From the NCBI RefSeq assembly GCF_003403095.1, contig NZ_CP031555.1, positions 2,026,001 through 2,090,000 on the forward strand: 64,000 nt of DNA. Direction: 5' to 3'. The notes beneath the pieces are model-generated. The model worked only from the letters and a program-made list of their open reading frames with translations, did no database searches and was not told where the DNA came from. The stretch comes from Thalassospira indica (GTDB lineage Bacteria > Pseudomonadota > Alphaproteobacteria > Rhodospirillales > Thalassospiraceae). The position numbers and the translations under genes were made by a program. Every line of letters begins with the position of its first letter. The first letter of the stretch is position 1. This document shows positions 16,700 to 25,691 of the stretch, piece after piece.

Positions 16700-17308
16700 T
16701 CACCCGTCCGCACCCGGTTCGGTCATCGGGATGGTTTTTTCCATGGTCGGAATGTCGCCGCCAGCCGGAACGCCTGTGGTGGCAGGGGGCGTGACGGGGG
16801 CAGGTGTCATCGGTGCGCTGTCGTTCATCGCGGGCATGGCGGGCATCGCCGGATCATCGGTCGGGACACTGTTTGGCATCTGCATTGTGTCGCCTGACAT
16901 CATCGAAAGCGTCTTGTGCAGTTGCTGTGACAGGGTGCTCCAATTGGTTTGAAGCGTGGTGCAGGCCGCGGCATCGCCGGATTGAACGCAGCGCTGCGCC
17001 ATCCGATCAAGAATGCCCAGCGCAATACGGGCTTCGTCGATCTGCTTTTGGCGCATTTCATCCATCGCCTTGCGATTGGGATCGTCCATCATGACCAGAT
17101 TATCATTTCCCCCCGCAGACGTAGCCCCCTGCATGGTGGCCGGGGATGATACCGGGCGGGTATTCTGGGCCGGTGCACCCCACGGGGTAACGATGGTGTC
17201 GGAACTGTTGGACATCGTGACCGGTTCTTCGACCGGGGCCATGCACCCCGACAGGGCAAGGCCCAGTCCGATTGCGGGCAGGCATTTGGCAATCTTGCGC
17301 ATCGACAT
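16700..17308 (-). CDS. Pro/Met-rich lipoprotein of unknown function
   Basis: 202-aa predicted lipoprotein. The signal peptide ends in ALSG-Cys22. A helical middle region (about 75-140, with a Cys pair CVQSGDAAAC) follows. The low-complexity tail is rich in Pro, Met, Ala and Thr (for example DDPAMPAMPAMNDSAPMTPA). The start at 17308 is set by GGAGGA eight bases upstream. No enzymatic motif was seen. The stop codon is 157 bases upstream of the universal stress start, on the same strand. I do not recognise a family. Confidence 0.75.
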   Translation of the reverse strand: MSMRKIAKCLPAIGLGLALSGCMAPVEEPVTMSNSSDTIVTPWGAPAQNTRPVSSPATMQGATSAGGNDNLVMMDDPNRKAMDEMRQKQIDEARIALGILDRMAQRCVQSGDAAACTTLQTNWSTLSQQLHKTLSMMSGDTMQMPNSVPTDDPAMPAMPAMNDSAPMTPAPVTPPATTGVPAGGDIPTMEKTIPMTEPGADG

Positions 17309-17500
17309 GCGTTGTTCCTCCGACCGGTGGCGGGCGCGCCTTGGTCACGTCAGTTTGTTGTCCCGAACTCTGCCACAGTCGCTGCTATGACTTTGCTTTT
17401 GCTTGCGAACATATTGAACGTCGTTACGGAGTCTGTCCAGTCCGGGCAAGTGCGTGGCCAAGGAACGCAATCAGACGGTAATATCGAGCCTCCGTCACAT

Positions 17501-18376
17501 TCACCGTTCTTTGCCCGGCGACAGCCGCGGTTCGTCCTTTAATGATTTGGCGATCCATCGCATGGTTTCGCGGATCCGCGAAATGTTGCGCAGATCAGGA
17601 TGGGTTAAAACCCAAAGCTTGTTTGCCGGTATTTCCGGCAACGGCGCAAGCAACCGCAAACCCGGAAGGGCAAGGTCGGATGGCAAACAGGCCAGACCGC
17701 ATCCGGCGCGCACCAGATGCGCCATCGCGATCAGATCATCGGTTTGCTGTTTATGCGGCGTGCGGCGGTTCGCATCGAGCCATTTATAAGGTGCGTAGCT
17801 TGCCAGCGTTCCGGACGCGCCGATGAAGGGTTCCGCCAGCAGGTCATCAAGCTTTGCGGGCTGATATTTTTCTGCGGCACCATAGATGCCCCATTCCAGT
17901 GTGCGGATTTCCTTGCCAACAAGATGTTCGGGTGGGTTGGCCGCAACCCGAACGGCAATATCGGCATATCGCTGCGTCATATTGAATTCGAGGTTGCTGG
18001 CAAGCAGTTCGATCTGAATGTCGGGCCATTGGTCCTGAAACCGGGCAAGATGGTCTGGCAGAAAGAAATAGGAAAAGCTGGTTGGTGCGGTGATGCGTAC
18101 CAAACCGGCCGGAGCGGCATCTATCCCCGCAATGGTGGTGTTGATGACATCAAAGCTGTTCATGATCTGACGGGCGGGAACAAGCATTTCTGTCCCGGCA
18201 TCGGTCAGGCTGTACTGGCCGCGTATGCGATCAAAAAGCCGGGTGCCTGCCTGTTCTTCAAGCGCATGAATATGGCGAAACACCGTGGTGTTGCTGACCC
18301 GGATTTTCTGCGCGGCCAATTCAAGCGACCCTGTTTCCGCGATGGCGAGAAACGACTTGATATAGTTCCAGTCCAA
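17501..18376 (-). CDS. LysR-family regulator (TTG start)
   Basis: 291-aa LysR protein. The N-terminal helix-turn-helix (LDWNYIKSFLAIAETGSLEL, then AAQKIRVSNTTVFRHIHALE) is followed by the effector-binding domain. TTG at 18376 was chosen because GGAG lies six bases upstream and LysR proteins of this group start xDWNYIKxF. A longer frame to 18433 begins with unrelated residues. The gene is divergent from a VOC-family gene, its likely target. The shared region has an ATTGCAAA inverted repeat. The effector is unknown. Confidence 0.88.
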   Translation of the reverse strand: MDWNYIKSFLAIAETGSLELAAQKIRVSNTTVFRHIHALEEQAGTRLFDRIRGQYSLTDAGTEMLVPARQIMNSFDVINTTIAGIDAAPAGLVRITAPTSFSYFFLPDHLARFQDQWPDIQIELLASNLEFNMTQRYADIAVRVAANPPEHLVGKEIRTLEWGIYGAAEKYQPAKLDDLLAEPFIGASGTLASYAPYKWLDANRRTPHKQQTDDLIAMAHLVRAGCGLACLPSDLALPGLRLLAPLPEIPANKLWVLTHPDLRNISRIRETMRWIAKSLKDEPRLSPGKER

Positions 18377-18394
18377 TCGGTGCTCCGTTTCAAA

Positions 18395-18434
18395 TTTGCA
18401 ATCAGATACTACAAAATTGCCTATGTATTGCAAA
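18395..18434. promoter_or_regulatory. Inverted repeat between LysR and VOC genes
   Basis: TTTGCAAT (18395-18402) and ATTGCAAA (18427-18434) are perfect inverted copies in the divergent promoter region. They are a plausible LysR-type operator. Confidence 0.4.
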
Positions 18435-18495
18435 ATTGAAATTCCTTACGGTGACGGTATCAAGGAATTCACCTTCATATGTCAGGAAAGAAAAC

Positions 18496-18867
18496 ATGAT
18501 CGGATACACATCACTCGGCACCAATGACCTATCGCGTTCGGGCGCGTTTTATGACGCATTGCTTGCCGATTTTGGGGCGCAACGCGTCTTTGAACAGCCG
18601 GACTTTATCGTCTGGAGTGCTGGCGAAAGCAGCCCGGCATTTTCGGTGCATGTTCCGTTTGACGGGAATGCGGCAACGGTTGGAAACGGCACGATGATCG
18701 CCCTTTCCGCCGCGTCACGTGACCAAGTCGATGCGCTTTATAAAAAGGCGATCTCGCTTGGTGCATCGTCGGAAGGTGAGCCGGGGCAGCGCCATGAAAA
18801 TGGGTTTTACGCGGCTTACTTCCGCGATCTCGATGGTAACAAACTCAACATCCATCATATGGGCTAA
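18496..18867 (+). CDS. VOC-superfamily (glyoxalase/bleomycin resistance-like) protein
   Basis: 123-aa protein with the paired beta-alpha-beta-beta-beta units of the vicinal-oxygen-chelate fold. It starts MIGYTSLGTNDLSRSGAFYD and ends GFYAAYFRDLDGNKLNIHHMG; the closing DxxGNK motif is typical of the glyoxalase_2 group. The function is probably detoxification or metal-dependent lyase chemistry, but no substrate is evident. ATG at 18496 follows CAGGAAAG. It lies divergent from the LysR gene and 39 bases before the GST gene, which may share the transcript; a VOC plus GST pair suits glutathione-linked detoxification. Confidence 0.85.
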   Translation: MIGYTSLGTNDLSRSGAFYDALLADFGAQRVFEQPDFIVWSAGESSPAFSVHVPFDGNAATVGNGTMIALSAASRDQVDALYKKAISLGASSEGEPGQRHENGFYAAYFRDLDGNKLNIHHMG

Positions 18868-18906
18868 GGCGATGATTGGTTGTGATGCGGCGCGGGAGTG
18901 GGGCTG

Positions 18907-19614
18907 ATGTCATCATATCATTTGATTGGTCATCGGCTTTGCCCCTATGTCCAGCGTGTGGCGATGGTTCTGTCGCAAAATGGCATTGCCCATAAACGCA
19001 CCGACATTGCCCTTGATGCCAAGCCGGACTGGTTTCTGGCACTGAGTCCGACGGGAAACGTTCCTGTTCTGGTGGTTGATGATGAGCGGACCTTGTTTGA
19101 GGCCGCAGCCATCTGCCAGTACCTTGAGACAATTACGGGTAAAAAACCGTGTGGGGCGGATGCCTATGACCTTGCCTTGGCGCAGGCGGTGGTTGCGATA
19201 GGGGATAAGTTATTATCCCTTACCGCGGATCTGATTTATCGCGATCTGTCTGAAAGCAGCGTCGATGCGACGATGCATCAGATCCACAAACAGATGTCGA
19301 TTGTGTCGGATCTGATATCGCCACAGGCCCTGGACGCGGACAGAGAGCTTTCGATGCTTGATATCGTTTTTGCGACGGTTTTTCGGCCGTTTGCCCTGAT
19401 CGCGGTCGGGCTCAACCGGGATCTGTTTGCCGGCTTTCCCGGGTTGCGTGGCTGGGCAAGCGATTTGGCCAAGCACGAGACGGTCCGAAACGCAGTGCCC
19501 GCCACCTATTATCGGGAACTGCACGAATTCATCGCGTGCAAGGACGGATATCTGGCAAACCGTTTACGCATGATACCGCAAGACAACATCATGCTTGCAT
19601 CACCAAGTCGGTGA
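18907..19614 (+). CDS. Glutathione S-transferase family protein
   Basis: 235-aa protein with a thioredoxin-like N-terminal domain. It starts YHLIGHRLCPYVQRVAMVLS, with CPYVQR at the usual active-site position of omega/zeta-like GSTs, followed by the cis-Pro site GNVPVLVVDD and the glutathione-contact ESxA-like LFEAAAICQYLE. An all-helical C-terminal domain completes it. ATG at 18907 has GGGAG about eight bases upstream; a GTG at 18898 is too close to that site. It probably acts with the preceding VOC gene in detoxification. The substrate is unknown. Confidence 0.88.
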   Translation: MSSYHLIGHRLCPYVQRVAMVLSQNGIAHKRTDIALDAKPDWFLALSPTGNVPVLVVDDERTLFEAAAICQYLETITGKKPCGADAYDLALAQAVVAIGDKLLSLTADLIYRDLSESSVDATMHQIHKQMSIVSDLISPQALDADRELSMLDIVFATVFRPFALIAVGLNRDLFAGFPGLRGWASDLAKHETVRNAVPATYYRELHEFIACKDGYLANRLRMIPQDNIMLASPSR

Positions 19615-19649
19615 TGTGATTGCGCCGTGAGCCGCCAAAAAGGCATAAC

Positions 19650-19685
19650 AAAAACGCCCGCCGAATCTATCGTGCGGGCGTTTTT
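19650..19685. terminator. Bidirectional terminator between the GST gene and pyrE
   Basis: AAAAACGCCCGC and GCGGGCGTTTTT form a perfect stem around a twelve-base loop. It suits the two convergent transcripts. Confidence 0.92.
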
Positions 19686-19705
19686 CGTGTTTGGGATCCG
19701 TTGGA

Positions 19706-20395
19706 TCAGTCGTGCTTGCCGCCATTGGCCTTTGACCAGCCGATCGGGTCGTTCAGGAAGGAGCGCACACCTTCGATAGCATCCTTGCTGAAATATTCGC
19801 CTTCTTCGGCAACGGCGAGGACATCGGCCCAGGTCGCAAGATAATGCATTTCGATGTCGTCCTTGCGCAGTTCATCAAGCGCGCCTTCGAAGATGTCATA
19901 GAAGAAGACGACAAATGCATGTTTGCACTCGGCACCGGCTTCGCGGATGGCGTTGACGAAGTTGACCTTTGATGCGCCGTCGGTGGCAAGGTCTTCGACC
20001 AGAAGAACGCGCTGTCCCTCGTGGATGTCGCCTTCGATGCGCGCCTTGCGGCCAAAGCCCTTGGGCTTTTTGCGCACATACTGCATCGGCAGGTCAAGCG
20101 CATCGGCGAGCCATGCGGAATAGGGAATACCAGCCGTTTCACCACCAGCAACCGCGTCAAAGGCCTCGTAGCCAGCCGCATCGGATACCTGACGGGCGGC
20201 GAGTTCAATGACCTTGCGGCGGGCGCGCGGGAAGGAAATCAGTTTGCGGCAATCGATGTAAACCGGGCTGGCCCAGCCGGATGTCAGGATATAGGCCTCT
20301 TCCGGGCGGAAATTCACAGCCCCGATATCCAGCAAAATCTTGGCGACAGTTTTGGCAGCATAGGTGCAATGCGCGGTCGGCTTTTCAGTGGTCAT
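19706..20395 (-). CDS. pyrE: Orotate phosphoribosyltransferase
   Basis: 229-aa enzyme of pyrimidine synthesis, converting orotate and PRPP to OMP. The PRPP motif is VLLVEDLATDGASKV (130-144). A flexible-loop region rich in Lys/Arg (YVRKKPKGFGRKARIEG, about 107-122) precedes it. The start MTTEKPTAHC at 20395 has GGAGAAGG 14-21 bases upstream, slightly far. A much longer frame runs to 20752 but has no coding character. The leader contains two overlapping hairpins that cannot form together, suggesting attenuation by pyrimidine supply. Confidence 0.95.
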   Translation of the reverse strand: MTTEKPTAHCTYAAKTVAKILLDIGAVNFRPEEAYILTSGWASPVYIDCRKLISFPRARRKVIELAARQVSDAAGYEAFDAVAGGETAGIPYSAWLADALDLPMQYVRKKPKGFGRKARIEGDIHEGQRVLLVEDLATDGASKVNFVNAIREAGAECKHAFVVFFYDIFEGALDELRKDDIEMHYLATWADVLAVAEEGEYFSKDAIEGVRSFLNDPIGWSKANGGKHD

Positions 20396-20438
20396 GGCGG
20401 CTATACCTTCTCCGGATCGACTATTTGCGGACCTCTTA

Positions 20439-20498
20439 GCGCTTTTGACCGAAAAGCGCAAAGAAAAGCCGCTGACCATTTGGTCAGGTTTCTTTGCG
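20439..20498 (-). promoter_or_regulatory. pyrE leader with two mutually exclusive hairpins
   Basis: Hairpin A is CGCAAAGAAA (20457-20466) with TTTCTTTGCG (20489-20498), enclosing CTGACCA-TT-TGGTCAG. Hairpin B is GCGCTTTT (20439-20446) with AAAAGCGC (20452-20459). They share CGC at 20457-20459, so only one can form fully. On the pyrE transcript A comes first, then B, then the start codon 44 bases later. No long U tract follows B. Confidence 0.5.
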
Positions 20499-20571
20499 GT
20501 TTCTGTTGCCCGAGCAAGGGGATGCAAGTGGGGTTCTGTTGTCATTATGATGATACATAATGCACCAGTAG

Positions 20572-20588
20572 TGATATCTGAGATATCA
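20572..20588. promoter_or_regulatory. Palindromic operator candidate before the XRE gene
   Basis: TGATATC-TGA-GATATCA is a perfect 7-bp-arm palindrome, 70 bases upstream of the XRE start. It is a plausible autoregulatory site. Confidence 0.45.
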
Positions 20589-20657
20589 TAATTGAAGTTA
20601 TAAGGTGAATTTGTTACATCTGGAGTTTGATGATCTGCCTGTTGGAAGGGTGACTTG

Positions 20658-20930
20658 ATGATTACAGCCGGACAGATGCGGGCCGCGCGGGCCCTTTTGG
20701 GAATTGACCAGAAAATGCTGGCAGAAATGTCAGGCGTCTCGGTTCCGACCATTCAGCGCATGGAAGCCAGTCAGGGCAATGTACGAGGAGTCGTAGATAC
20801 CCTTTCAAAGGTGGTTGAGGCGCTTGACCGTGCCGGTATCGAGCTTATTGGCGAACAGGCTCCGAGTATGGGGGCTGGTCGGGGTGTTCGGCTGAAGGAA
20901 GCGGAAACCCGACATTCGGGTAACGGTTAG
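20658..20930 (+). CDS. XRE-family helix-turn-helix regulator
   Basis: 90-aa protein. The Cro/C1-type HTH occupies residues 3-60 (ITAGQMRAARALLGIDQKML, then SGVSVPTIQRME). The protein ends in a short tail without a ligand domain. ATG at 20658 follows GGAAGGG. It lies 128 bases upstream of the SulP gene on the same strand and may regulate it, itself, or both. A perfect palindrome is present upstream. Confidence 0.88.
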   Translation: MITAGQMRAARALLGIDQKMLAEMSGVSVPTIQRMEASQGNVRGVVDTLSKVVEALDRAGIELIGEQAPSMGAGRGVRLKEAETRHSGNG

Positions 20931-21058
20931 CGTGCAGTCAAAAATGCCGGTTCGTGCAGTCGCCAAATTTGGTGACGGCTGATCGGTAAGAGCCTGTATC
21001 ATCCCGGCCCGGCCGGGGAATTGATGTGTGCAATCACCCAATGAGGGTGCCAAGCAAA

Positions 21059-22783
21059 ATGAAGCCAGAAAATCCAGAGAAAAGCTGGTATCCAAAACCG
21101 GATTTTGTCGAACTGTTTACACCGAAACTGATCACCGTTCTGCGTGAAGGGTACGGTCTTGCCCAATTGCGTGCAGATGCGATTGCGGGGCTGACCGTTG
21201 CCATCGTTGCCTTGCCATTGTCGATGGCGATTGCAATTGCATCCGGGGCGACACCGGCACAAGGCCTTTATACCGCAATTATTGGCGGGATACTGGTCTC
21301 GCTTCTGGGCGGGAGCCGGTTTCAGATCGGGGGACCGGCTGGTGCCTTTATTGTTCTGGTCGCAGCCACCGTTCAGGCGCACGGCATGGATGGCCTGTTG
21401 CTGGCAACGATCATGGCGGGCGGGATTCTGGTTTTAATCGGCCTTTTCAGGCTGGGCACCTATATCAAGTTTATTCCCTATCCGGTGACGGTTGGTTTTA
21501 CCGCCGGAATTGCCTTCATCATCTTTGCCAGCCAGATCAAGGATCTGCTTGGACTTGATCTTGGTGGTGCGGAGCCAGGACCGTTTCTTGAAAAGCTGCC
21601 GGTTATCTGGGCCGCTTTGCCGAGTATGGATCTTGCTACCGTGATGTTGTCAGGGTCGACTATTCTGGTGATTGTCGGGCTTAAATATGTTCGCCCGCAT
21701 TGGCCGGGCATGCTGATTGCCGTGGTCGGTGCCGCGTTGATAACGGCTGTGTTTGATCTTCCGGTCGCAACGATCGGAAGTATTTACGGCGGCATTCCAA
21801 GCAGTTTTCCAATGCCATCCTTGCCCGAAATTGATTTTGCCAAGGCGCAGGCGGTGCTGCCGAACGCAATTGCATTTGCGCTTTTGGGGGCGATTGAGTC
21901 GTTGTTGTCTGCTGTGGTGGCCGATGGCATGACCGGACGTCGGCACAGATCGAACTGCGAACTGGTAGCACAGGGTGTTGCAAACGTGGCCTCGGGCCTG
22001 TTCGGGGGCATTTGCGTCACCGGCACCATCGCGCGCACAGCAACCAATGTGCGATCCAAGGCGCATGGTCCGGTCGCCGGAATTTTACACGGCGTGTTTC
22101 TGTTGCTGTTCATTCTGATTGCGGCCCCCTTGGCGGGGTTCATTCCCCTGGCATGCCTTGCCGGTCTGTTGGCGACCGTTGCCTGGAACATGATCGAAAA
22201 GCACGCCATCGTTACTTTGCTGCGATCATCGCGTGGTGATGCGGCGGTTTTGCTGACAACGTTGCTTCTGACCGTGTTTCGCGACCTGCTTGAAGCGATT
22301 GTTGTCGGGTTTGCATTGGGATCGGTTCTGTTCATCCGGCGTATGTCACGCATGGCCGATATCGAAAGTGCCACACCTTTTGTTGCCGAAGACCGGGCGG
22401 ATAATCAGGTCGTCTTGATGGCATCGGATCCTGTATCGGCTGGTGATCCCGACATCGTTGTTTACCGAATTTCCGGCGTCTTTTTCTTTGGGGCGACGGC
22501 GGCCTTCGGGTCGGTGCTGGATCGTATCGGTGATACGCGCCGCGCACTGGTTGTTGATTTTTCAGCCGTGCCTTTTCTTGATTCCACAGCCGCCAATACG
22601 CTGGCAAGCCTGGTTCAAAAAGTGCGCAGCCGGGGCGGGCTGATTGTCTTTAGCGGCACGAAACACGATATCCGGCGCGATTTGTTTGTGCACGGGATGA
22701 AGCCGCCAGCAATCCATTATGAGGCCGATGTTGAACAGGCTGTCAAATGGCTGGGCGAGAAGCTTGGCACATTGCGGGATTAA
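21059..22783 (+). CDS. SulP-family anion transporter with STAS domain (first copy)
   Basis: 574-aa inner-membrane protein. The transmembrane part starts LRADAIAGLTVAIVALPLSM, the SulP signature, and has about 12 hydrophobic helices. A C-terminal STAS domain (about 440-570, core LVVDFSAVPFLDSTAANTL) follows. SulP proteins carry sulfate, bicarbonate or dicarboxylates; the substrate here cannot be told. The start is uncertain: ATG at 21059 follows AGGGTG, while a GTG at 21026 follows GGGGA and would add 11 residues. It is not closely like the second SulP at 59752, which sits in a sulfide operon. Confidence 0.9.
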   Translation: MKPENPEKSWYPKPDFVELFTPKLITVLREGYGLAQLRADAIAGLTVAIVALPLSMAIAIASGATPAQGLYTAIIGGILVSLLGGSRFQIGGPAGAFIVLVAATVQAHGMDGLLLATIMAGGILVLIGLFRLGTYIKFIPYPVTVGFTAGIAFIIFASQIKDLLGLDLGGAEPGPFLEKLPVIWAALPSMDLATVMLSGSTILVIVGLKYVRPHWPGMLIAVVGAALITAVFDLPVATIGSIYGGIPSSFPMPSLPEIDFAKAQAVLPNAIAFALLGAIESLLSAVVADGMTGRRHRSNCELVAQGVANVASGLFGGICVTGTIARTATNVRSKAHGPVAGILHGVFLLLFILIAAPLAGFIPLACLAGLLATVAWNMIEKHAIVTLLRSSRGDAAVLLTTLLLTVFRDLLEAIVVGFALGSVLFIRRMSRMADIESATPFVAEDRADNQVVLMASDPVSAGDPDIVVYRISGVFFFGATAAFGSVLDRIGDTRRALVVDFSAVPFLDSTAANTLASLVQKVRSRGGLIVFSGTKHDIRRDLFVHGMKPPAIHYEADVEQAVKWLGEKLGTLRD

Positions 22784-22900
22784 CCCGCAGTCGGGCGCAA
22801 CCAATTGGTCTTTTGTTGGCAAAACAGCATTTTGGGTTTATTCGGTATCGTTATGCCGATTTAAGCTGTGCCCAAACAGCAAGCCCCAAAAGGAAATGCC

Positions 22901-23686
22901 ATGACTGATCAGACCGGACTGAATGTCACCATTGATGATCGCGTTGCCACCATCACGATCTGTCAGCCGGAACGCAAGAACGCCCTGACCAAACCGATGT
23001 GGGGTGCGTTGGCGACGATTGTCCACGAATTGTCGGATGATCTTGATCTGCGTTGCGTGATTATTCGGGGTGGCGAGGGCGCCGGTTTTGGCGCCGGGGC
23101 AGATATCCATGAGTTCGTGCGGGAACGGTCCGGGTTCGACAAAGCGCGCGATTACGGCATGTTGCATGCCGAGGCGCTTCAGACCATCCAGAACTGCACC
23201 CATCCGGTGATTGCCGCGATTGATGGCCCGTGCATGGGGGCGTCATTCGTGCTGGCGGCAGCGTGCGACATGCGCATTGCCGCCGATAACGCAAAGTTCG
23301 CTGTACCGCCGATGAAGCTTGGCGCAACACTTGGCTATCCCGAGCTCGAAATCATGCTTGATCTGCTGGGCGAGGCGGCATTGTTCGAAATCCTGCTTGA
23401 AGGGCAGGTGTTTGATGTCGTCCGGGCGCGCGAGATCGGTTTTATCGCCCGTCATGTCACACTTGAGGCGTTTGACGAGGAAGTTGCCAAGACCGGCAAA
23501 CGTATTGCCGGTGGCGCGCCGCTGACGCAGCGGGCGCACAAAAGCATGCTGAACCGTCTGCGCCAGGGTGGCTCAATTGACATGCATGAATTTGATGAAG
23601 GCTACCGCGCCTTTGAAAGTGCCGATTTCAAGGAAGGCTACACCGCGTTTCTTGAAAAGCGTAAACCGATCTTCACCGGGAAATAG
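22901..23686 (+). CDS. Enoyl-CoA hydratase/isomerase family protein
   Basis: 261-aa crotonase-fold protein. The N-terminal oxyanion-hole part is GGEGAGFGAGADIHEF and the second is IAAIDGPCMGASFVLAAACD. The Glu pair of true hydratases is not clearly visible: GAT and ALGYPELE-like sites read GATLGYPELEIML, so one acid may be present. It may act in fatty-acid or amino-acid degradation. ATG at 22901 has AAGGAAA six bases upstream. Adjacent genes give no pathway. Confidence 0.85.
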   Translation: MTDQTGLNVTIDDRVATITICQPERKNALTKPMWGALATIVHELSDDLDLRCVIIRGGEGAGFGAGADIHEFVRERSGFDKARDYGMLHAEALQTIQNCTHPVIAAIDGPCMGASFVLAAACDMRIAADNAKFAVPPMKLGATLGYPELEIMLDLLGEAALFEILLEGQVFDVVRAREIGFIARHVTLEAFDEEVAKTGKRIAGGAPLTQRAHKSMLNRLRQGGSIDMHEFDEGYRAFESADFKEGYTAFLEKRKPIFTGK

Positions 23687-23696
23687 GCATCGAGGG

Positions 23697-23719
23697 CTTT
23701 AACAGTCGGCCTGTTAAAG
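23697..23719. terminator. Weak hairpin at the convergent ends of the hydratase and DinB genes
   Basis: CTTTAACAG-TCGGC-CTGTTAAAG is a perfect 9-bp stem. It includes the DinB stop codon and has no T tract, so termination is possible but uncertain. Confidence 0.4.
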
Positions 23720-24223
23720 TCCCAAATCCGGTGTCAACGGCACGTCGGTGATGCCGTAATCAATGCCCATCTTGTGCAATTCGCTGGTGATCTGGGAACG
23801 GTGATGGGTTTGGTGATTGAAAAACTGCACCAAAAATAGCGGGCGGGGCAGGGTGCGCGTGATGCCGTCGACACCGGTGAACTTGCGATATCCATCCTGC
23901 CAGTCACGATCGTCCGAGGCGACAAAAGCCTCGATCTCGGCATCAAGGTCGCGGCGGATTTGGCGCAACTCATCAAAATCATCGGCGACCTGAGTGTGGG
24001 CATCATAGACCGGGGCGTTTCCAGTTTTCATGATGCTGAGAATACGACGGTCTATATGCACCAGATGGTTAAGGGTGGCATTGATCGACTTAAAGAACAT
24101 GCCGCGATCACGGCGGCGTTCTTCGTCGCCAATCTGATCGCAAAGATCATAAAGCACGTTGTTCTGCCACGTGTTGTATTTGGCCATTGCGCAGCCATAG
24201 TCGTCAAATGTCATCCGGGCCAT
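23714..24223 (-). CDS. DinB-family protein (first paralogue)
   Basis: 169-aa four-helix-bundle DinB protein. The metal triad expected of the family is visible as His53 (TLNHLVHID), His137 and His141 (FFNHQTHHRSQ). Such proteins bind a metal; some are thiol-dependent transferases, but no activity can be assigned here. A close paralogue of the same length and register lies 1.5 kb upstream at 25692-26204. The MFS exporter lies between them on the same strand, so the three may be one unit, possibly made by tandem duplication. Confidence 0.88.
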   Translation of the reverse strand: MARMTFDDYGCAMAKYNTWQNNVLYDLCDQIGDEERRRDRGMFFKSINATLNHLVHIDRRILSIMKTGNAPVYDAHTQVADDFDELRQIRRDLDAEIEAFVASDDRDWQDGYRKFTGVDGITRTLPRPLFLVQFFNHQTHHRSQITSELHKMGIDYGITDVPLTPDLGL

Positions 24224-24275
24224 TGAAGATATCCTGAAATAAGTGGTGGCGGGGTCAGTTTGATCAGCAGCTTGA

Positions 24276-25493
24276 TCAGGTGGGGGATTCTGTCTGTTTT
24301 GCGTCGGCCATAAAATGGACCATCAGATTGGCAAAAATCGCAAAGCCCAGCATCGATACGGTCAGTGGAAACAAAGTGTTGTCATGAAAATGACCGATGA
24401 CGATGCCTGCAACCGCGCCGGTGGCGAACTGGATCGTCCCCAACAGGGCCGTCGCCGTACCGCCGATATACGGGAAGTATTGCATGAAGGACGCCGTGGC
24501 ATTCGGGGCCGTCAGACCGATCAGTCCGACCGAGAACATGATGAACGGCACCACCGTCCACAAGCTTGGCTCAAAGACATTTGTCGCAATGAACAAGCCG
24601 ATGGTCGCGACAAGTTGAATGCCGGTACCGATTTTTAGAATCTGATGACATTCGAGGCGTTTGAGCAACGGATTGTTGAGCCGGTTACAGATGATAATCA
24701 CCGCAACATTGGCCCCGAACAGATACGGGAAGTATGCCTGCGGCACGCCAAAGAAATCGATATACATAAACGGGCTGTCGGTGACGAAACTGAACATCAC
24801 CGCACTGGCCCCGGCATGGGTCAGCATAAAGCCAACCGCCTTGCGCGTGCGCAGGACTTCCAGATAGGTCCACCAAACCCGGCGTACCGGGCCGGGATGG
24901 CGTCGGCGCATCAAGCTTGTTTCGGGCAGTTTCAGGTAAACGATGGCAAGCATCAGGCTGCCATAGACAATCAGCAGCACGAAGATCGATTGCCATGTTG
25001 ACCAGACCAGTAATAACGAGCCGATGGTTGGTGCGACAAGCGGTGCAATCATCATGATCACCGCAATCAGCGCAAACATGCGCGCAGCTTCCTTGCCATC
25101 AAACAGATCGCGCACCGACGCACCGACAATCACAATCGAAAATCCGCCGCCAATCGCCTGGAAAAAACGCATGACATTCAGCGAAAAGGCGCTGTCGACG
25201 GTGGTGATAATCGCGCTGGTGACGATATAGATTACCAACCCGACCAAGGCGATGGGACGTCGACCAATCCGGTCAGACAAAGGTCCGCCGATCAGTTGTC
25301 CCAAGGCAAATCCGATCAAGAAGGTACTGACGGAAACTTCAACAGCATGGGTGGCTTCGCCAAAGTCGCGCGCCATTGCCGGGATCGCCGGCAGATAGGT
25401 ATCAATGGCAAATGGTGCCGTCGCAACCAGTGCGGCAAGCAAGATGGCAAGCTTTTTCGGGTCAAGCGATGCGCTGGGCAGGGGCGTGGACAT
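24276..25493 (-). CDS. Bcr/CflA-family multidrug exporter (MFS)
   Basis: 405-aa MFS transporter with 12 hydrophobic helices. The N terminus APFAIDTYLPAIPAMARDFG and the loop GPLSDRIGRRPIALVG are signatures of the Bcr/CflA drug-resistance group, which export small molecules such as bicyclomycin, cysteine or chloramphenicol. ATG at 25493 follows GGAATTG. It is flanked by two DinB paralogues, and a metal-dependent thiol enzyme beside an exporter suggests detoxification. No repressor is adjacent. Confidence 0.9.
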   Translation of the reverse strand: MSTPLPSASLDPKKLAILLAALVATAPFAIDTYLPAIPAMARDFGEATHAVEVSVSTFLIGFALGQLIGGPLSDRIGRRPIALVGLVIYIVTSAIITTVDSAFSLNVMRFFQAIGGGFSIVIVGASVRDLFDGKEAARMFALIAVIMMIAPLVAPTIGSLLLVWSTWQSIFVLLIVYGSLMLAIVYLKLPETSLMRRRHPGPVRRVWWTYLEVLRTRKAVGFMLTHAGASAVMFSFVTDSPFMYIDFFGVPQAYFPYLFGANVAVIIICNRLNNPLLKRLECHQILKIGTGIQLVATIGLFIATNVFEPSLWTVVPFIMFSVGLIGLTAPNATASFMQYFPYIGGTATALLGTIQFATGAVAGIVIGHFHDNTLFPLTVSMLGFAIFANLMVHFMADAKQTESPT

Positions 25494-25691
25494 GCGCAAT
25501 CAATTCCGTTCAGTGTTTGGCGGCGGGTCAGAGTCCCCGAGCAGAGGACACGCGTTGCGCGGAGTATGCAAGCACGCGCAGGTAAGCAAAGTGACCAAGG
25601 CGCAGCAATGTGGGGCGTCGGGTGTGATAATCCCGAGCCCTGTATTATCCATAAAATTCAGGCTTCTGCCAGCGGTTGCTTGGATTGCGTC

